Translations under genes and position numbers: made by a program
Origin: CAVYWD01 sp963772225
GTDB lineage: Bacteria > Myxococcota > Myxococcia > Myxococcales > UBA5297
Direction: 5' to 3'
Assembly (NCBI GenBank): GCA_963772225.1
Contig: CAVYWD010000001.1
Location: forward strand, 682,001-746,000
Length of the DNA: 64,000 nucleotides
The notes under the pieces: model-generated
What the model saw: the letters and a program-made list of their open reading frames with translations, nothing else
Told to the model about the DNA's origin: nothing
Database searches by the model: none
In this document: one piece after another, positions 30,095 to 38,037 of the stretch
Position numbering within the stretch: the first letter of the stretch is position 1
Layout of the letters: each line of letters opens with the position of its first letter

Positions 30095-31774
30095 ATGGCG
30101 AAGCAAGCAGGCACGAGCCGACGAGCGTTCCTGAGAGGGATGGGCGCAGCCGCGACCGGGGTTGCGGCCTCGGCAGCCCTCTCCGGCTGTATCCCTCTCG
30201 ACGGGAGCGGTGCCGGGGCCGGGGGTACCTCCCAGCCCCCGTCCGACGCCGGCAGCACGTGCCCGCCCACCCCGTCGAACACCTGCGACGAGTGCCCGCC
30301 GGCTCAGCAGTGTCCGTCGCCGGCCACCCTGCCGTCGGAATGGGCACAGGAAGTCGACGTCGTGGTCCTGGGGACGGGCTACGCGGGGCTGTCCGCGGCC
30401 CTGTCCGCGGCCGACGCAAATGCAAAGGTGCTGGTTTTGGAGAAGATGTCCAAGGACGAGGAGGGCGGCAACAGCAAGATCTGCGGGAACATGTGGTGGA
30501 CCCCGACCTCCGTCGACGAAGGAGCCAAGTACGTCACGGCATTGTGCATGGGGCTCACGGATGACGCCTGCATCCAGATGCTCGTCGGGGAGATGTTCAA
30601 GCTCAATGACTGGCTGTCGACGACAATTCACCTCACCGCGTCGCCTCTCGGGGTATTCCAGCCGGAGTATCCCGAGCTGCCCGGGTCGGCCTCGGTTCGC
30701 ACCTGGACCAACGGGTCGGGAGCCGGTCTGTGGCAGCCCCTCCGGGACGCGGTCGCCGCCCGCGGCATCAACGTCCTGTATGGAACGCCGGCGGTCGATT
30801 TGATCCGGGATCCGAGCACCGGAGAAATCAAAGGCGTCATTGCCAGGACCGGCGGTCAGGATATCAACATCAAGTGCAAGAGAGGGGTCGTCCTCGCCTG
30901 CGGCGGCTTCGAATTCGGCCACGACCTGCAGGCCCAATATCTGCCGGGCTGGCCCGTGTACGGCCAGGGGACGCCTGGCAACACGGGCGATGGGATAACC
31001 ATGGCGCAGAAGGCGGGCGCCGCGCTGTGGCACATGAACAACGCGCTCGCTCACGTCGGCTGCTTCGTGCCCGATCCGAATGATTCGAAGTCGATCCCGA
31101 TTCCCATCGCCCTCCCCACGGAGTGCATCCTGGTCGACAAGTCGGGCTCGCGTTTCATGGACGAGCGCCGCGCCGAGCGTCACGGATTCGGCCACAAGGA
31201 GTTCCTCTTCTTCTTCGACGGTCTCGCGCAGTCCTTCCCCCGGATACCTTGCTACGCCCTGTTCGACGAGAACGCCCGTCGGGCGGGAAAGCTCGAAGGC
31301 GGCCTCGCGGGCTGGAACGGAGCCCACCAAACCTATTCCTGGAGCGCCGACAACAGCGCCGAGGTCACCAAGGGATGGATTTCGAAGGGCCAGACCCTGG
31401 ACGCCGTCGCCGCTGCCTTCGGCGCCGTTCCCGCCACGTTGAACGCGACGGTGACGAGGTACAACGGGTTCTGCACCGCGGGCAAGGACCAGGACTTCGG
31501 CCGCTCGCCCTCGACGCTGAAGGCGCTGACGACCGCGCCCTACTATGCGCTCCCGATCTACCCGGTGATGTACAACACCCAGGGAGGACCACGGCGCAAT
31601 CCGAAGTGCCAGGTCATCACCCCCACCGGCGAGCCCATTCCACGGCTCTACAGCGCGGGAGAGCTGGGTTCGTTCTGGGGCTGGATGTACAACGGCGGCG
31701 GAAACGCCGCCGAGGCCGTGATCACGGGGCGCCTCGCGGGCCAGAACTCCGCAGGGGAGAGTCCCTGGGCCTGA
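30095..31774 (+). CDS. Exported FAD-dependent reductase (flavocytochrome c / fumarate reductase-like flavin subunit)
   Basis: A 559-residue Tat substrate (SRRAFLRGMG at 8-17) with a lipobox-like LSGC (Cys32), then a Pro/Cys-rich linker. The FAD fold begins at VVVLGTGYAGLSAALSAADANAKVLVLEK, with GTGYAG at 93-98. Other family blocks are EEGGNSKICGNMWW, VLACGGFEFG, NTGDGITMAQKAGAALWHMNN, GSRFMDERR, and the C-terminal FAD motif LYSAGELGSFWGWMYNGGGNAAEAVITGRLAG. The fumarate-binding HHTMGG of classical enzymes is replaced by YNTQGG (493-498), so the substrate is probably another electron-poor alkene or a steroid-like enone. A tetraheme lipoprotein gene follows 276 bases downstream. Similar split systems (methacrylate reductase of Anaeromyxobacter, CrdAB of Shewanella) reduce enoates. 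Confidence 0.85.
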   Translation: MAKQAGTSRRAFLRGMGAAATGVAASAALSGCIPLDGSGAGAGGTSQPPSDAGSTCPPTPSNTCDECPPAQQCPSPATLPSEWAQEVDVVVLGTGYAGLSAALSAADANAKVLVLEKMSKDEEGGNSKICGNMWWTPTSVDEGAKYVTALCMGLTDDACIQMLVGEMFKLNDWLSTTIHLTASPLGVFQPEYPELPGSASVRTWTNGSGAGLWQPLRDAVAARGINVLYGTPAVDLIRDPSTGEIKGVIARTGGQDINIKCKRGVVLACGGFEFGHDLQAQYLPGWPVYGQGTPGNTGDGITMAQKAGAALWHMNNALAHVGCFVPDPNDSKSIPIPIALPTECILVDKSGSRFMDERRAERHGFGHKEFLFFFDGLAQSFPRIPCYALFDENARRAGKLEGGLAGWNGAHQTYSWSADNSAEVTKGWISKGQTLDAVAAAFGAVPATLNATVTRYNGFCTAGKDQDFGRSPSTLKALTTAPYYALPIYPVMYNTQGGPRRNPKCQVITPTGEPIPRLYSAGELGSFWGWMYNGGGNAAEAVITGRLAGQNSAGESPWA

Positions 31775-32050
31775 TTGCGCATCAGGCGGACCGGGGCGGA
31801 GAGAGTGCTGTGAGCGGAGGCGGTCTGACCCGATCCGAATCGGCGTGATCTCTACGACCTGGAGTTGGCCGATCGCGCAGGTCCCCGCCGAGGGCGACGA
31901 GCCTCACGGCTGAGGAGCAAGACGCTGGGCAGAGGCTGCCCCAGCGCGTCCATTGGTCCGTTTGAACAGCAGGTCGCGCGCCGCAGGACTCTGTTGCGCG
32001 CCCCGCGGAGCCCTCGCTTCCCTCGCGAGGCAGCTGATTGTGGAGAGCCC

Positions 32051-32515
32051 ATGAATCGAGCCCCTGGTCTTCTTCTCGCCGTCGCCTCGATGTTGTGCGG
32101 CGCCGTCGGCTGCCTCAGCCCCAACAACGGATTTGTCGAGCAGGATGCCGGGACCGCCTCATCGGACGCTGGCACCCAGGTCCGGGATGCCGGCGTCTCC
32201 GCCGATGCCGGCCAAGCCGCGGATGGCGGCAACGGCACGCTCTCGGGACACACGTTGATCTTGGGCGGCATCGCGCACCTCGCAGGCGACACGGATCCTC
32301 TCAAGAATTGCGTGACCTGCCACGGCGCCGACCTGAATGGAGGCACGGCGCAGGGCTGCTATAACTGCCATGACGATCAGGATCACACCATCAATGACAA
32401 GGGCAAGATGCACAAGGCGGGCGTCAGCAGCTCGTGCACTTCGTGCCACGGACCCGCCAACGCCGGCGGGCTCGGCCCCGCCTGTTCAAGCTGCCACAGC
32501 GACGCGCTGCCGTGA
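32051..32515 (+). CDS. Tetraheme cytochrome c lipoprotein
   Basis: A 154-residue lipoprotein (lipobox GAVGC, Cys21). An Asp/Gly/Ala-rich linker of about 40 residues is followed by a compact domain with four CxxCH heme-binding motifs: CVTCH (87-91), CYNCH (103-107), CTSCH (129-133) and CSSCH (145-149). The spacing and small size resemble the tetraheme domain of flavocytochrome c fumarate reductases. Placed directly after the exported flavoprotein, it is the likely electron donor, receiving electrons from a quinol-oxidising membrane cytochrome not seen in this window. No cytochrome maturation genes are nearby. Confidence 0.88.
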   Translation: MNRAPGLLLAVASMLCGAVGCLSPNNGFVEQDAGTASSDAGTQVRDAGVSADAGQAADGGNGTLSGHTLILGGIAHLAGDTDPLKNCVTCHGADLNGGTAQGCYNCHDDQDHTINDKGKMHKAGVSSSCTSCHGPANAGGLGPACSSCHSDALP

Positions 32516-32638
32516 GTCCGGGCAGACGAGGCGCTGACTCGGAGCGCTTCGATACCGAAAGGGAAGCGGCGAGCCAAGCCACCTTCAAGGACGTCGCCGA
32601 TCCCGTCGCGGGCCTCCAGCCCCCGAGGGAGCCTCGCG

Positions 32639-33230
32639 ATGCGCTGGCGACCAAGGAGACCGTGGCAGTCTGTGCTTCCGCTTGCGTCCGTTGCATTGAC
32701 GCGCCGACGCTCTCTTCGAGTGCGCGTTGGACTCCGACTGCCTGAACGGAAATGCCTGCAAGGTCGATTCAGAGCCCTCCTCCTCCGCGAAGCACTGCCG
32801 GCCGCGGTCCTGGTGCACCTCGGAATCCCCGTGCGAAGGCGGGCTCCTCTATCTGGAAAGCAAATCGCAGTGCACGAAGCCCGGCAGTATTGGGCGGCCA
32901 TGCAACTACGAATACGCCTGCGGCAATGGCCTCATCTGCAGCGGCGGGGTCTGCGCCGCCGGAGACAGCGTCAGCGGCGAATGCATGACCAGCGGCCGAA
33001 TGCGCGGCACCGAACGAGTGTCAGAATAATCAATGCACCTGCGTCCCGCCCCGGAGTCCTCCAACGGGCTCGGACGACGACTGCGACGGGCTCGCAAACG
33101 AGGACTTCGACCTTGGCGCGTCTTACTCCTGTCGCGTGGTGAAGGAGTGCGCCTCTGCGACCACCGTCCAGGGCTCCACGACGTCGGCGGCTCGAAGGCA
33201 GGTGCGCTCGTCAAACACCCTGCGCGAGAA
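32639..33230 (+). pseudogene. Cysteine-rich exported protein, interrupted by at least two +1 frameshifts
   Basis: Reading through shifts gives a plausible exported protein. ATG at 32639 starts a signal peptide (basic MRWRPRRPWQS, then VLPLASVAL). A +1 shift at about 32697-32706 leads to ALFECALDSDCLNGNACK and a cysteine-rich stretch (about 14 Cys, with CEGGLLYL, GRPCNYEYACGNGLICSGGVC). A second +1 shift at about 32992-32997 leads to AECAAPNECQNNQCTC and DDDCDGLANEDFD, the DCDGxxNE putative metal-binding motif frequent in myxobacterial surface proteins. The end is uncertain, since the frame runs into the minus-strand HEAT gene; another shift or truncation is likely. The whole could be one interrupted gene with sequence errors or a true pseudogene. 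Confidence 0.5.
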
Positions 33231-33285
33231 AGTTTCGGACGCCGAGTCAGGCAGCGGCAGGGACGCGCCGACCTCTCCCCCTTCG

Positions 33286-33311
33286 CCCCCTCCCCGCGAG
33301 CGGGGAGGGGG
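33286..33311. repeat. GC-rich palindrome (possible terminator of the HEAT-protein gene)
   Basis: A perfect inverted repeat with 12-base arms (CCCCCTCCCCGC and complement) and a 2-base centre, flanked by weaker complementary C-rich and G-rich tracts from about 33271 to 33325. It lies 19 bases past the stop of the minus-strand gene. Very similar C-rich/G-rich palindromes occur as dispersed intergenic repeats in many GC-rich proteobacteria, so it may be a repeat-family copy that also acts as terminator. Confidence 0.65.
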
Positions 33312-33329
33312 TCGGGGGGTGAGGAACCG

Positions 33330-33923
33330 CTACGGGGCTTGGCCTGCGCAGCGATTCAGCGCGCGGTGGAATGTCGCTGGCGAGCGCTCGCGCGCGGCCT
33401 GCGCGCGGACCGCCTCGCAGGCCTCCGCCGGCGCGCCGTGCGCCAGGGCATCGGCCGCGGCGGCGCGGACCGCCGGCTCCGCGGAGCTCTGGAGAATGGG
33501 CTTGAGCTGCAGCACGAGCTGGCGGGAGCCGAGGACCGCCGGCGCGGCATGGAGCGCCGCGGCCCGCACGGCGAAGGGCTGGGTCTCCGAGCGCGCCGCG
33601 TCGACCACCAGCGCCTGCGCGCGCGCGCCGCCGATGGAGGCGAGCCCCGCGACCGCCTTTGCCCGCCGAGACGGAAGCTGATCGCCGCTGGTGAGCACCT
33701 GCTCCAGCAACGGCACCGCGCGGGGTCCGAGCGCGCGCCACCGGTCGGCGGTGATGGGCGTATCCAGGGTGCTGAGATAGGTCTCAACCCGGTTCTGAAC
33801 CTCCGCGTCCGAGAGCGAGGTGTCCGGTTCGCCCGCGGCGTCCTGTTGCGCCTTGGGGGCGTGGCGGGGCGTGTAGACGGGCGCGGCCGCGAGCGCGGCG
33901 ACGAGCGCGAGAGTCGGCAGCAC
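33330..33923 (-). CDS. Exported HEAT-repeat-like protein
   Basis: A 197-residue protein with a short signal peptide (LPTLALVAALAAA). After a polar linker, paired helices repeat with the HEAT/Armadillo pattern: WRALGPRAVPLLEQVL, RRAKAVAGLASIGG, PFAVRAAALHAAPAVLG, LVLQLKPILQ, PAVRAAAADALAHG. Such repeats form scaffolds for protein binding; no enzyme motif is visible. It starts 12 bases after the stop of the upstream metalloprotease gene on the same strand, so the two form an operon. Confidence 0.72.
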   Translation of the reverse strand: MLPTLALVAALAAAPVYTPRHAPKAQQDAAGEPDTSLSDAEVQNRVETYLSTLDTPITADRWRALGPRAVPLLEQVLTSGDQLPSRRAKAVAGLASIGGARAQALVVDAARSETQPFAVRAAALHAAPAVLGSRQLVLQLKPILQSSAEPAVRAAAADALAHGAPAEACEAVRAQAARERSPATFHRALNRCAGQAP

Positions 33924-33935
33924 GGAGGGCCTCCT

Positions 33936-35396
33936 TCAGTACACCGCGGGGTTGGCGCGCATCACGCTCGTCTGCTCGGGGGTCAAGGTCCCCGTGGCGC
34001 CGTTGTCCAAGAGCCAGAACATGAGGTTGTCTCCGCCGCCGCACTGCGAGGTCGAGCCCTGAGTGCACTCGGCGACGCTCATGGTGTGCGGCGTCGAGGG
34101 CGCCGGCTTGTAGTCGGCGCACTGGCGCGGGTCGGCCGAGCAGGTCTGACAGGCGCACTCCGAGGTGTCGCTCAGAGGGTCGAACTCAGTCCCGTCGGAC
34201 TCGGTGGTGTGGTACAGGCCGAGGTAGTGGCCGATCTCGTGGGCGACGATGTACGCGGTGAGGTCCGCCCCGCAGCACTGGCCGTTGCCCGACCCGCAAC
34301 GAATCTGCGGCGTGCCCGAGCCCTGGCAATAGGACTGCGCTGAATTGTGGCTGAGGTCCGCCATGCTCACCGACACGCCGCCCTGCAGCGAGGGCGACAT
34401 CGTGGCGGGCCCAGGAATGGTGCCGTCGACGCCGACGATGGTCGTGCCCGCGGAGGTGTCGGTGGTGATGAAGCCGCTCACCAGGAAGACGTTGATCTGC
34501 CGGCCCGCCGGGGCGGTCGCGAAGAGCAGAGGCAGCTCGCCACAAGCCGAGGTGTCGTCGATGTTGACGCCCGAGGCCAACGGCTCGGCGACGCTGGTTG
34601 GGACGTCGGCGTAGGTGACGGCCCCCAGCGAGATCCCCGCCTTGGCCAGTATTTGGGCGAGCGAGCTCTCCATGCGCTGAATGCTTTGATTGGACCCCGC
34701 GGTGGAGGCCGAGAGCGGCGGCATGAGGTTGAAGGTGACGTCGATGGTTCCGGTCGACGCGATGGCGCCACTGGAGGTCGTCTTGACGAGCGCCGTGACG
34801 TCGTAGACGCCGCTGTTGCTGCCGCCCTTGGAGGCGCAGTTGGAAGCGAGGGTGCAGAGGTGCGCGAGGTCGGAGACGATGGCCGACCAGGTGCCGGGCT
34901 GCAGGCCCGCCGACACGAGGTCCAGGCCCGCCGAGGTGTTGGGGAGGGTGACGGTGCCGACGCCCGGCGAGAGTGACCCGAAGTAGAGGAGCGCTTGGGT
35001 CGGGTCGGGGGGAGGGTCGGCGAACTGGTCGAAGACGATGTTATGGGCGGAGTCGTAGAGGGTCATCGGCGCGGCGACGTTCGCCACCTGGCCCATGTCC
35101 GTAAAGGTGGCGGTGGGTGCCGTTTTTTGGGAGATGACCTGCTCGACCAGGGTGACGCTCACCGCGCCCGCGGGGACCGCGAAGTTGACGGTGTCCCCTA
35201 CCTTGTGGCTGCCCAAGGCGTAGACCACCACCGGCGCCGAGGCGCTGCTCGCCACCGGCGTCGGGGGGCTGCAGGCGAGCTCCCCCGAGGAGCAGTTGGT
35301 GCAAGTGCTTTGGGACTTGCTGCACCCCGCGACGGCCAGGGCGGCGCTCGCCGCGAGCAGAAGGAGCGCTCGGCGGCGCGAGAGGTGTGAGGGCAT
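33936..35396 (-). CDS. Metzincin-type zinc metalloprotease lipoprotein
   Basis: A 486-residue lipoprotein (lipobox AVAGC, Cys25), preceded by basic residues. The first half is beta-rich and without recognised domain. The protease signature is HEIGHYLGLYH at 386-396, which fits the metzincin consensus HExxHxxGxxH with three His zinc ligands and the catalytic Glu. A Met in DNLMFW (Met459) is a good candidate for the Met-turn. Between them lie several Cys pairs (CACQTC, CADY, CTQ, CGGG) that may form disulfides. Localisation should be the outer membrane or surface. The HEAT-like protein gene follows immediately. Confidence 0.82.
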   Translation of the reverse strand: MPSHLSRRRALLLLAASAALAVAGCSKSQSTCTNCSSGELACSPPTPVASSASAPVVVYALGSHKVGDTVNFAVPAGAVSVTLVEQVISQKTAPTATFTDMGQVANVAAPMTLYDSAHNIVFDQFADPPPDPTQALLYFGSLSPGVGTVTLPNTSAGLDLVSAGLQPGTWSAIVSDLAHLCTLASNCASKGGSNSGVYDVTALVKTTSSGAIASTGTIDVTFNLMPPLSASTAGSNQSIQRMESSLAQILAKAGISLGAVTYADVPTSVAEPLASGVNIDDTSACGELPLLFATAPAGRQINVFLVSGFITTDTSAGTTIVGVDGTIPGPATMSPSLQGGVSVSMADLSHNSAQSYCQGSGTPQIRCGSGNGQCCGADLTAYIVAHEIGHYLGLYHTTESDGTEFDPLSDTSECACQTCSADPRQCADYKPAPSTPHTMSVAECTQGSTSQCGGGDNLMFWLLDNGATGTLTPEQTSVMRANPAVY

Positions 35397-35540
35397 GGGA
35401 GATGGTTCCGCCGCCGGCTCGGCACTGTCAACCGCTCGCCGCGGGGCCTTCCTGGTAACAAGACTGGTTCGAGGGGCCTGGCGTTAGGTGCCCGCCACTC
35501 TGCCCGCCCTTCGCCCGGCCAGGCACGCGGGCTGCGTCCG

Positions 35541-36269
35541 TCACGACGCGGCCTTGTCGAGGAGACCCGGAGGGAGGTGCCTCAGGCCCTGCAGCGTGAT
35601 GCGGATGTGCTCCGCGAGGAGGTCGCTCGCCCGCTTGGCGTCGCGGTCCAGCGTCGCCTCGAAGATGGCGGTGTGCTCGGCGTGGACGTCGCGCGGGATG
35701 GGCCGCTTGAAGAGCACCAGCCGCCGGTACCGCTCGGACTGGCGGTAGAGGATGGCGACGAAGTGGCGCACCCAGGCCGACGGGCAGGCGCCGACCAGGG
35801 ACTCGTGGAAGCCCCGGTTGCGCGCCTCCCACTCTTCGGTGCGAGGCCCCGCTCGCTTGGCGAGCTTCTCCTGGGCCCGGGTCAAGAGGTGGAAGGCCGC
35901 GGCCACCTCGCCCTCCCACCGCTCATCGCCGTTCGCGATGGCCTGGCGGAGCGCCTCGGTCTCGAGCAGGACCCGGGTGTTGGTGATGTCCTCGAAGTCT
36001 GAGGCGGAGATGGGCGCGACCCGGAAGCCGCGCTGCCCCTGCGCCACGACCAGGGCGTCCGAGACCAGGAGCGTCAGGGCCTCCCGAAGCGTGCCCGCTC
36101 CGACGCTGTAGGTGCCCTTCAGGTGCTCGACCCGCAGCTTGGCGCCCGGCGCGTGAACGCCGCTGATGATGTCCTCGCGAAGCCGCCGGTAGGCGGACTC
36201 GGCGAGGGTCTTGGGCTCTTCTGCAGCGACCTCGTCCTCGGCCAACCGAAGGTTATGGGGGCTGCTCAT
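35541..36269 (-). CDS. GntR-family (FadR/FCD type) transcriptional regulator of the phenol genes
   Basis: A 242-residue regulator. The N-terminal winged helix-turn-helix spans about 20-85 (LAESAYRRLREDIISG, then GAKLRVEHLKGTYSVGAGTLREALTLLVSDALV). The C-terminal half is an all-helical FCD ligand domain (TNTRVLLETEALRQAI; RNRGFHESLVGA; HAEHTAIFEATLDRDAKRASDLLAEHI) with His residues that usually bind a metal and acidic ligand. It is divergent from the catabolic genes. An identical palindrome lies before both catabolic promoters, and a degenerate one lies about 20 bases before its own start, so it most likely represses the cluster and itself. The effector is unknown; a pathway intermediate such as 2-hydroxymuconate or catechol-derived acid is a guess. 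ATG at 36269 gives the family's normal length. Confidence 0.88.
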   Translation of the reverse strand: MSSPHNLRLAEDEVAAEEPKTLAESAYRRLREDIISGVHAPGAKLRVEHLKGTYSVGAGTLREALTLLVSDALVVAQGQRGFRVAPISASDFEDITNTRVLLETEALRQAIANGDERWEGEVAAAFHLLTRAQEKLAKRAGPRTEEWEARNRGFHESLVGACPSAWVRHFVAILYRQSERYRRLVLFKRPIPRDVHAEHTAIFEATLDRDAKRASDLLAEHIRITLQGLRHLPPGLLDKAAS

Positions 36270-36287
36270 GAGTCGATGATAGTGCCG

Positions 36288-36299
36288 AATCTCGACAAA
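36288..36299. promoter_or_regulatory. Degenerate GntR operator before the regulator gene
   Basis: AATCTCGACAAA matches 9 of 12 positions of the palindrome AATCTCGAGATT found before both catabolic promoters. The left half-site is perfect. It sits about 20 bases upstream of the regulator start, a usual place for autoregulation. Confidence 0.5.
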
Positions 36300-36401
36300 G
36301 CCAACGAACATACGCGCAGAGCCATTCACGTGGCTGGGCGGAGCGGCTGGGCCTCCTCCCGAGAATCCGTCCCCCGGACGGAGAACCACGGCCTCCGAAA
36401 A

Positions 36402-36447
36402 AATCTCGAGATTCACTGTTGACACCGAGAAAGCTTCGGACTACAGA
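36402..36447 (+). promoter_or_regulatory. Promoter and GntR operator of the lower-pathway genes
   Basis: Palindrome AATCTCGAGATT at 36402-36413, then 5 bases, then TTGACA (36419-36424) as a -35 box. At 17 bases spacing TACAGA (36442-36447) is a possible -10. This would place transcription start only a few bases before the ATG at 36457, and no Shine-Dalgarno sequence is visible there, so the first message may be leaderless or nearly so. The palindrome would let the bound regulator block the -35 region. Confidence 0.68.
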
Positions 36448-36456
36448 AATTCCACC

Positions 36457-37917
36457 ATGAAAACCATCCTCCACTTCATCAACGGCGAACACGTCGCCTC
36501 GCGCGACGGCAGGACGTTCGAGAAGCGCTCCCCTATCGACGACGCGGTCATCGCGCGGGTAGCCGAGGCGGGGAAGGACGAGGTGAACGCCGCGGTCGCG
36601 GCGGCGCGCCAGGCCCTGGAAGGCCCGTGGGGCAAGATGCCGGTCGCCAAGCGGGTCGAGCTGCTCCACGCCGTGGCCAAGGAGATCAACCGGCGCTTCG
36701 ACGAGTTCCTCGAGGCGGAGGTGGCCGACACCGGGAAGCCGAAGAGCTTGGCCCGCGCCGTGGACATCCCGCGCGGCGCCGCCAACTTCGAGATCTTCGC
36801 CGACGTCATCAAGAACGTCCCCACCGAGTTCTTCGAGACCGCGACGCCCGACGGGCGCGGCGCCTTGAACTACGCCATTCGCCGGCCAGTCGGCGTGGTC
36901 GCGGTGGTCTGCCCCTGGAACCTGCCCCTGTTGCTCATGACCTGGAAGGTGGGCCCGGCGCTCGCCTGCGGGAACGCGGTGGTCGTCAAGCCCTCCGAGG
37001 AGACGCCGCAGACGGCGGCTCTGCTGGGCGAGGTCATGAACGCGGTCGGCGTGCCGCGCGGGGTGTACAACGTCGTGCACGGCTTCGGCCCGGACTCGGC
37101 GGGCGAGCACCTGACGCGCCACCCGGGCGTGAACGCCATCACCTTCACCGGCGAGACCCGCACCGGCACCGCCATCATGAAGGCCGCGGCCGAGGGCGCC
37201 CGGGCGGTCTCCTTCGAGCTCGGGGGCAAGAACCCCGCGGTGGTCTTCGCCGACGCCGACCTCGACGCCGCCATCGAAGGCACCCTGCGCTCGGCGTTCC
37301 AGAACTGCGGCCAGGTCTGCCTGGGCACCGAGCGGGTCTACGTGGAGCGCCCGCTCTTCGCCGAGTTCGTCGCCAGGCTCAAGGCCGGCGCCGAGAAGCT
37401 CAAGGCCGGCCACCCCAACGAGCCCGGCGCGGAGCTCGGGCCGCTCATCAGCCAGGAGCACCGCAAGAAGGTGCTCTCGTACTACCAGAAGGCCGTCGAC
37501 GAGGGCGCGACCGTGGTCACCGGCGGAGGCGTCCTCCCCATGGCCGGGCCGCTGGCGCAGGGCTCGTGGATTCAGCCGACCATCTGGACCGGCCTGCCCG
37601 ACTCCGCCGCCGCCTGCCGCGAGGAGATCTTCGGCCCGTGCTGCCACGTCGCCCCGTTCGACACCGAGGACGAGGTCGTGCAGCGCGCCAACGACACTCC
37701 CTACGGCCTGGCCGCGGCGCTCTGGACGCGCGACCTCGGCCGGGCGCACCGCGTCGCCGCCCGGCTCGAGGCGGGCATCGTCTGGGTCAACAGCTGGTTC
37801 CTGCGGGACCTGCGCACGCCGTTCGGCGGCTCCAAACAGTCCGGAATCGGGCGCGAGGGCGGCGTCCACTCCCTCGAGTTCTATACCGAGCTCAAGAACG
37901 TCTGCATCAAGCTGTAG
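36457..37917 (+). CDS. dmpC: 2-hydroxymuconic semialdehyde dehydrogenase
   Basis: Oxidises 2-hydroxymuconic semialdehyde, the ring-fission product of catechol, to 4-oxalocrotonate with NAD. The 486-residue protein is an aldehyde dehydrogenase: cofactor loop PWNLPLLLMTWKVGPALACGN, FTGETRTG, catalytic Glu in FELGGKN and catalytic Cys in NCGQVCLGTERVYVE. The C-terminal SWFLRDLRTPFGGSKQSG and GREGGVHSLEFYTELKN are the signature of the DmpC/XylG subgroup and match the Pseudomonas enzymes closely along the whole length. It is the first gene of the lower-pathway run and is preceded by the GntR operator. A 120-base gap follows before dmpE. Confidence 0.96.
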   Translation: MKTILHFINGEHVASRDGRTFEKRSPIDDAVIARVAEAGKDEVNAAVAAARQALEGPWGKMPVAKRVELLHAVAKEINRRFDEFLEAEVADTGKPKSLARAVDIPRGAANFEIFADVIKNVPTEFFETATPDGRGALNYAIRRPVGVVAVVCPWNLPLLLMTWKVGPALACGNAVVVKPSEETPQTAALLGEVMNAVGVPRGVYNVVHGFGPDSAGEHLTRHPGVNAITFTGETRTGTAIMKAAAEGARAVSFELGGKNPAVVFADADLDAAIEGTLRSAFQNCGQVCLGTERVYVERPLFAEFVARLKAGAEKLKAGHPNEPGAELGPLISQEHRKKVLSYYQKAVDEGATVVTGGGVLPMAGPLAQGSWIQPTIWTGLPDSAAACREEIFGPCCHVAPFDTEDEVVQRANDTPYGLAAALWTRDLGRAHRVAARLEAGIVWVNSWFLRDLRTPFGGSKQSGIGREGGVHSLEFYTELKNVCIKL

Positions 37918-38037
37918 CGGCCTTTGCCTGGCCTCTGATCAATCGTCGCGCGGCGCGACGATACTTCAGGCCGCGCACAGCGCGGCCAACGTGCTGCGCA
38001 TTTGGTTGCGGTCCTTAGGACCGCGCTGAGAGGACCG

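Noticed and set aside
36253..37869. 538-residue minus-strand frame opposite dmpC
   Set aside because: Antisense shadow; no domain or start signal, and it crosses the promoter and operator.
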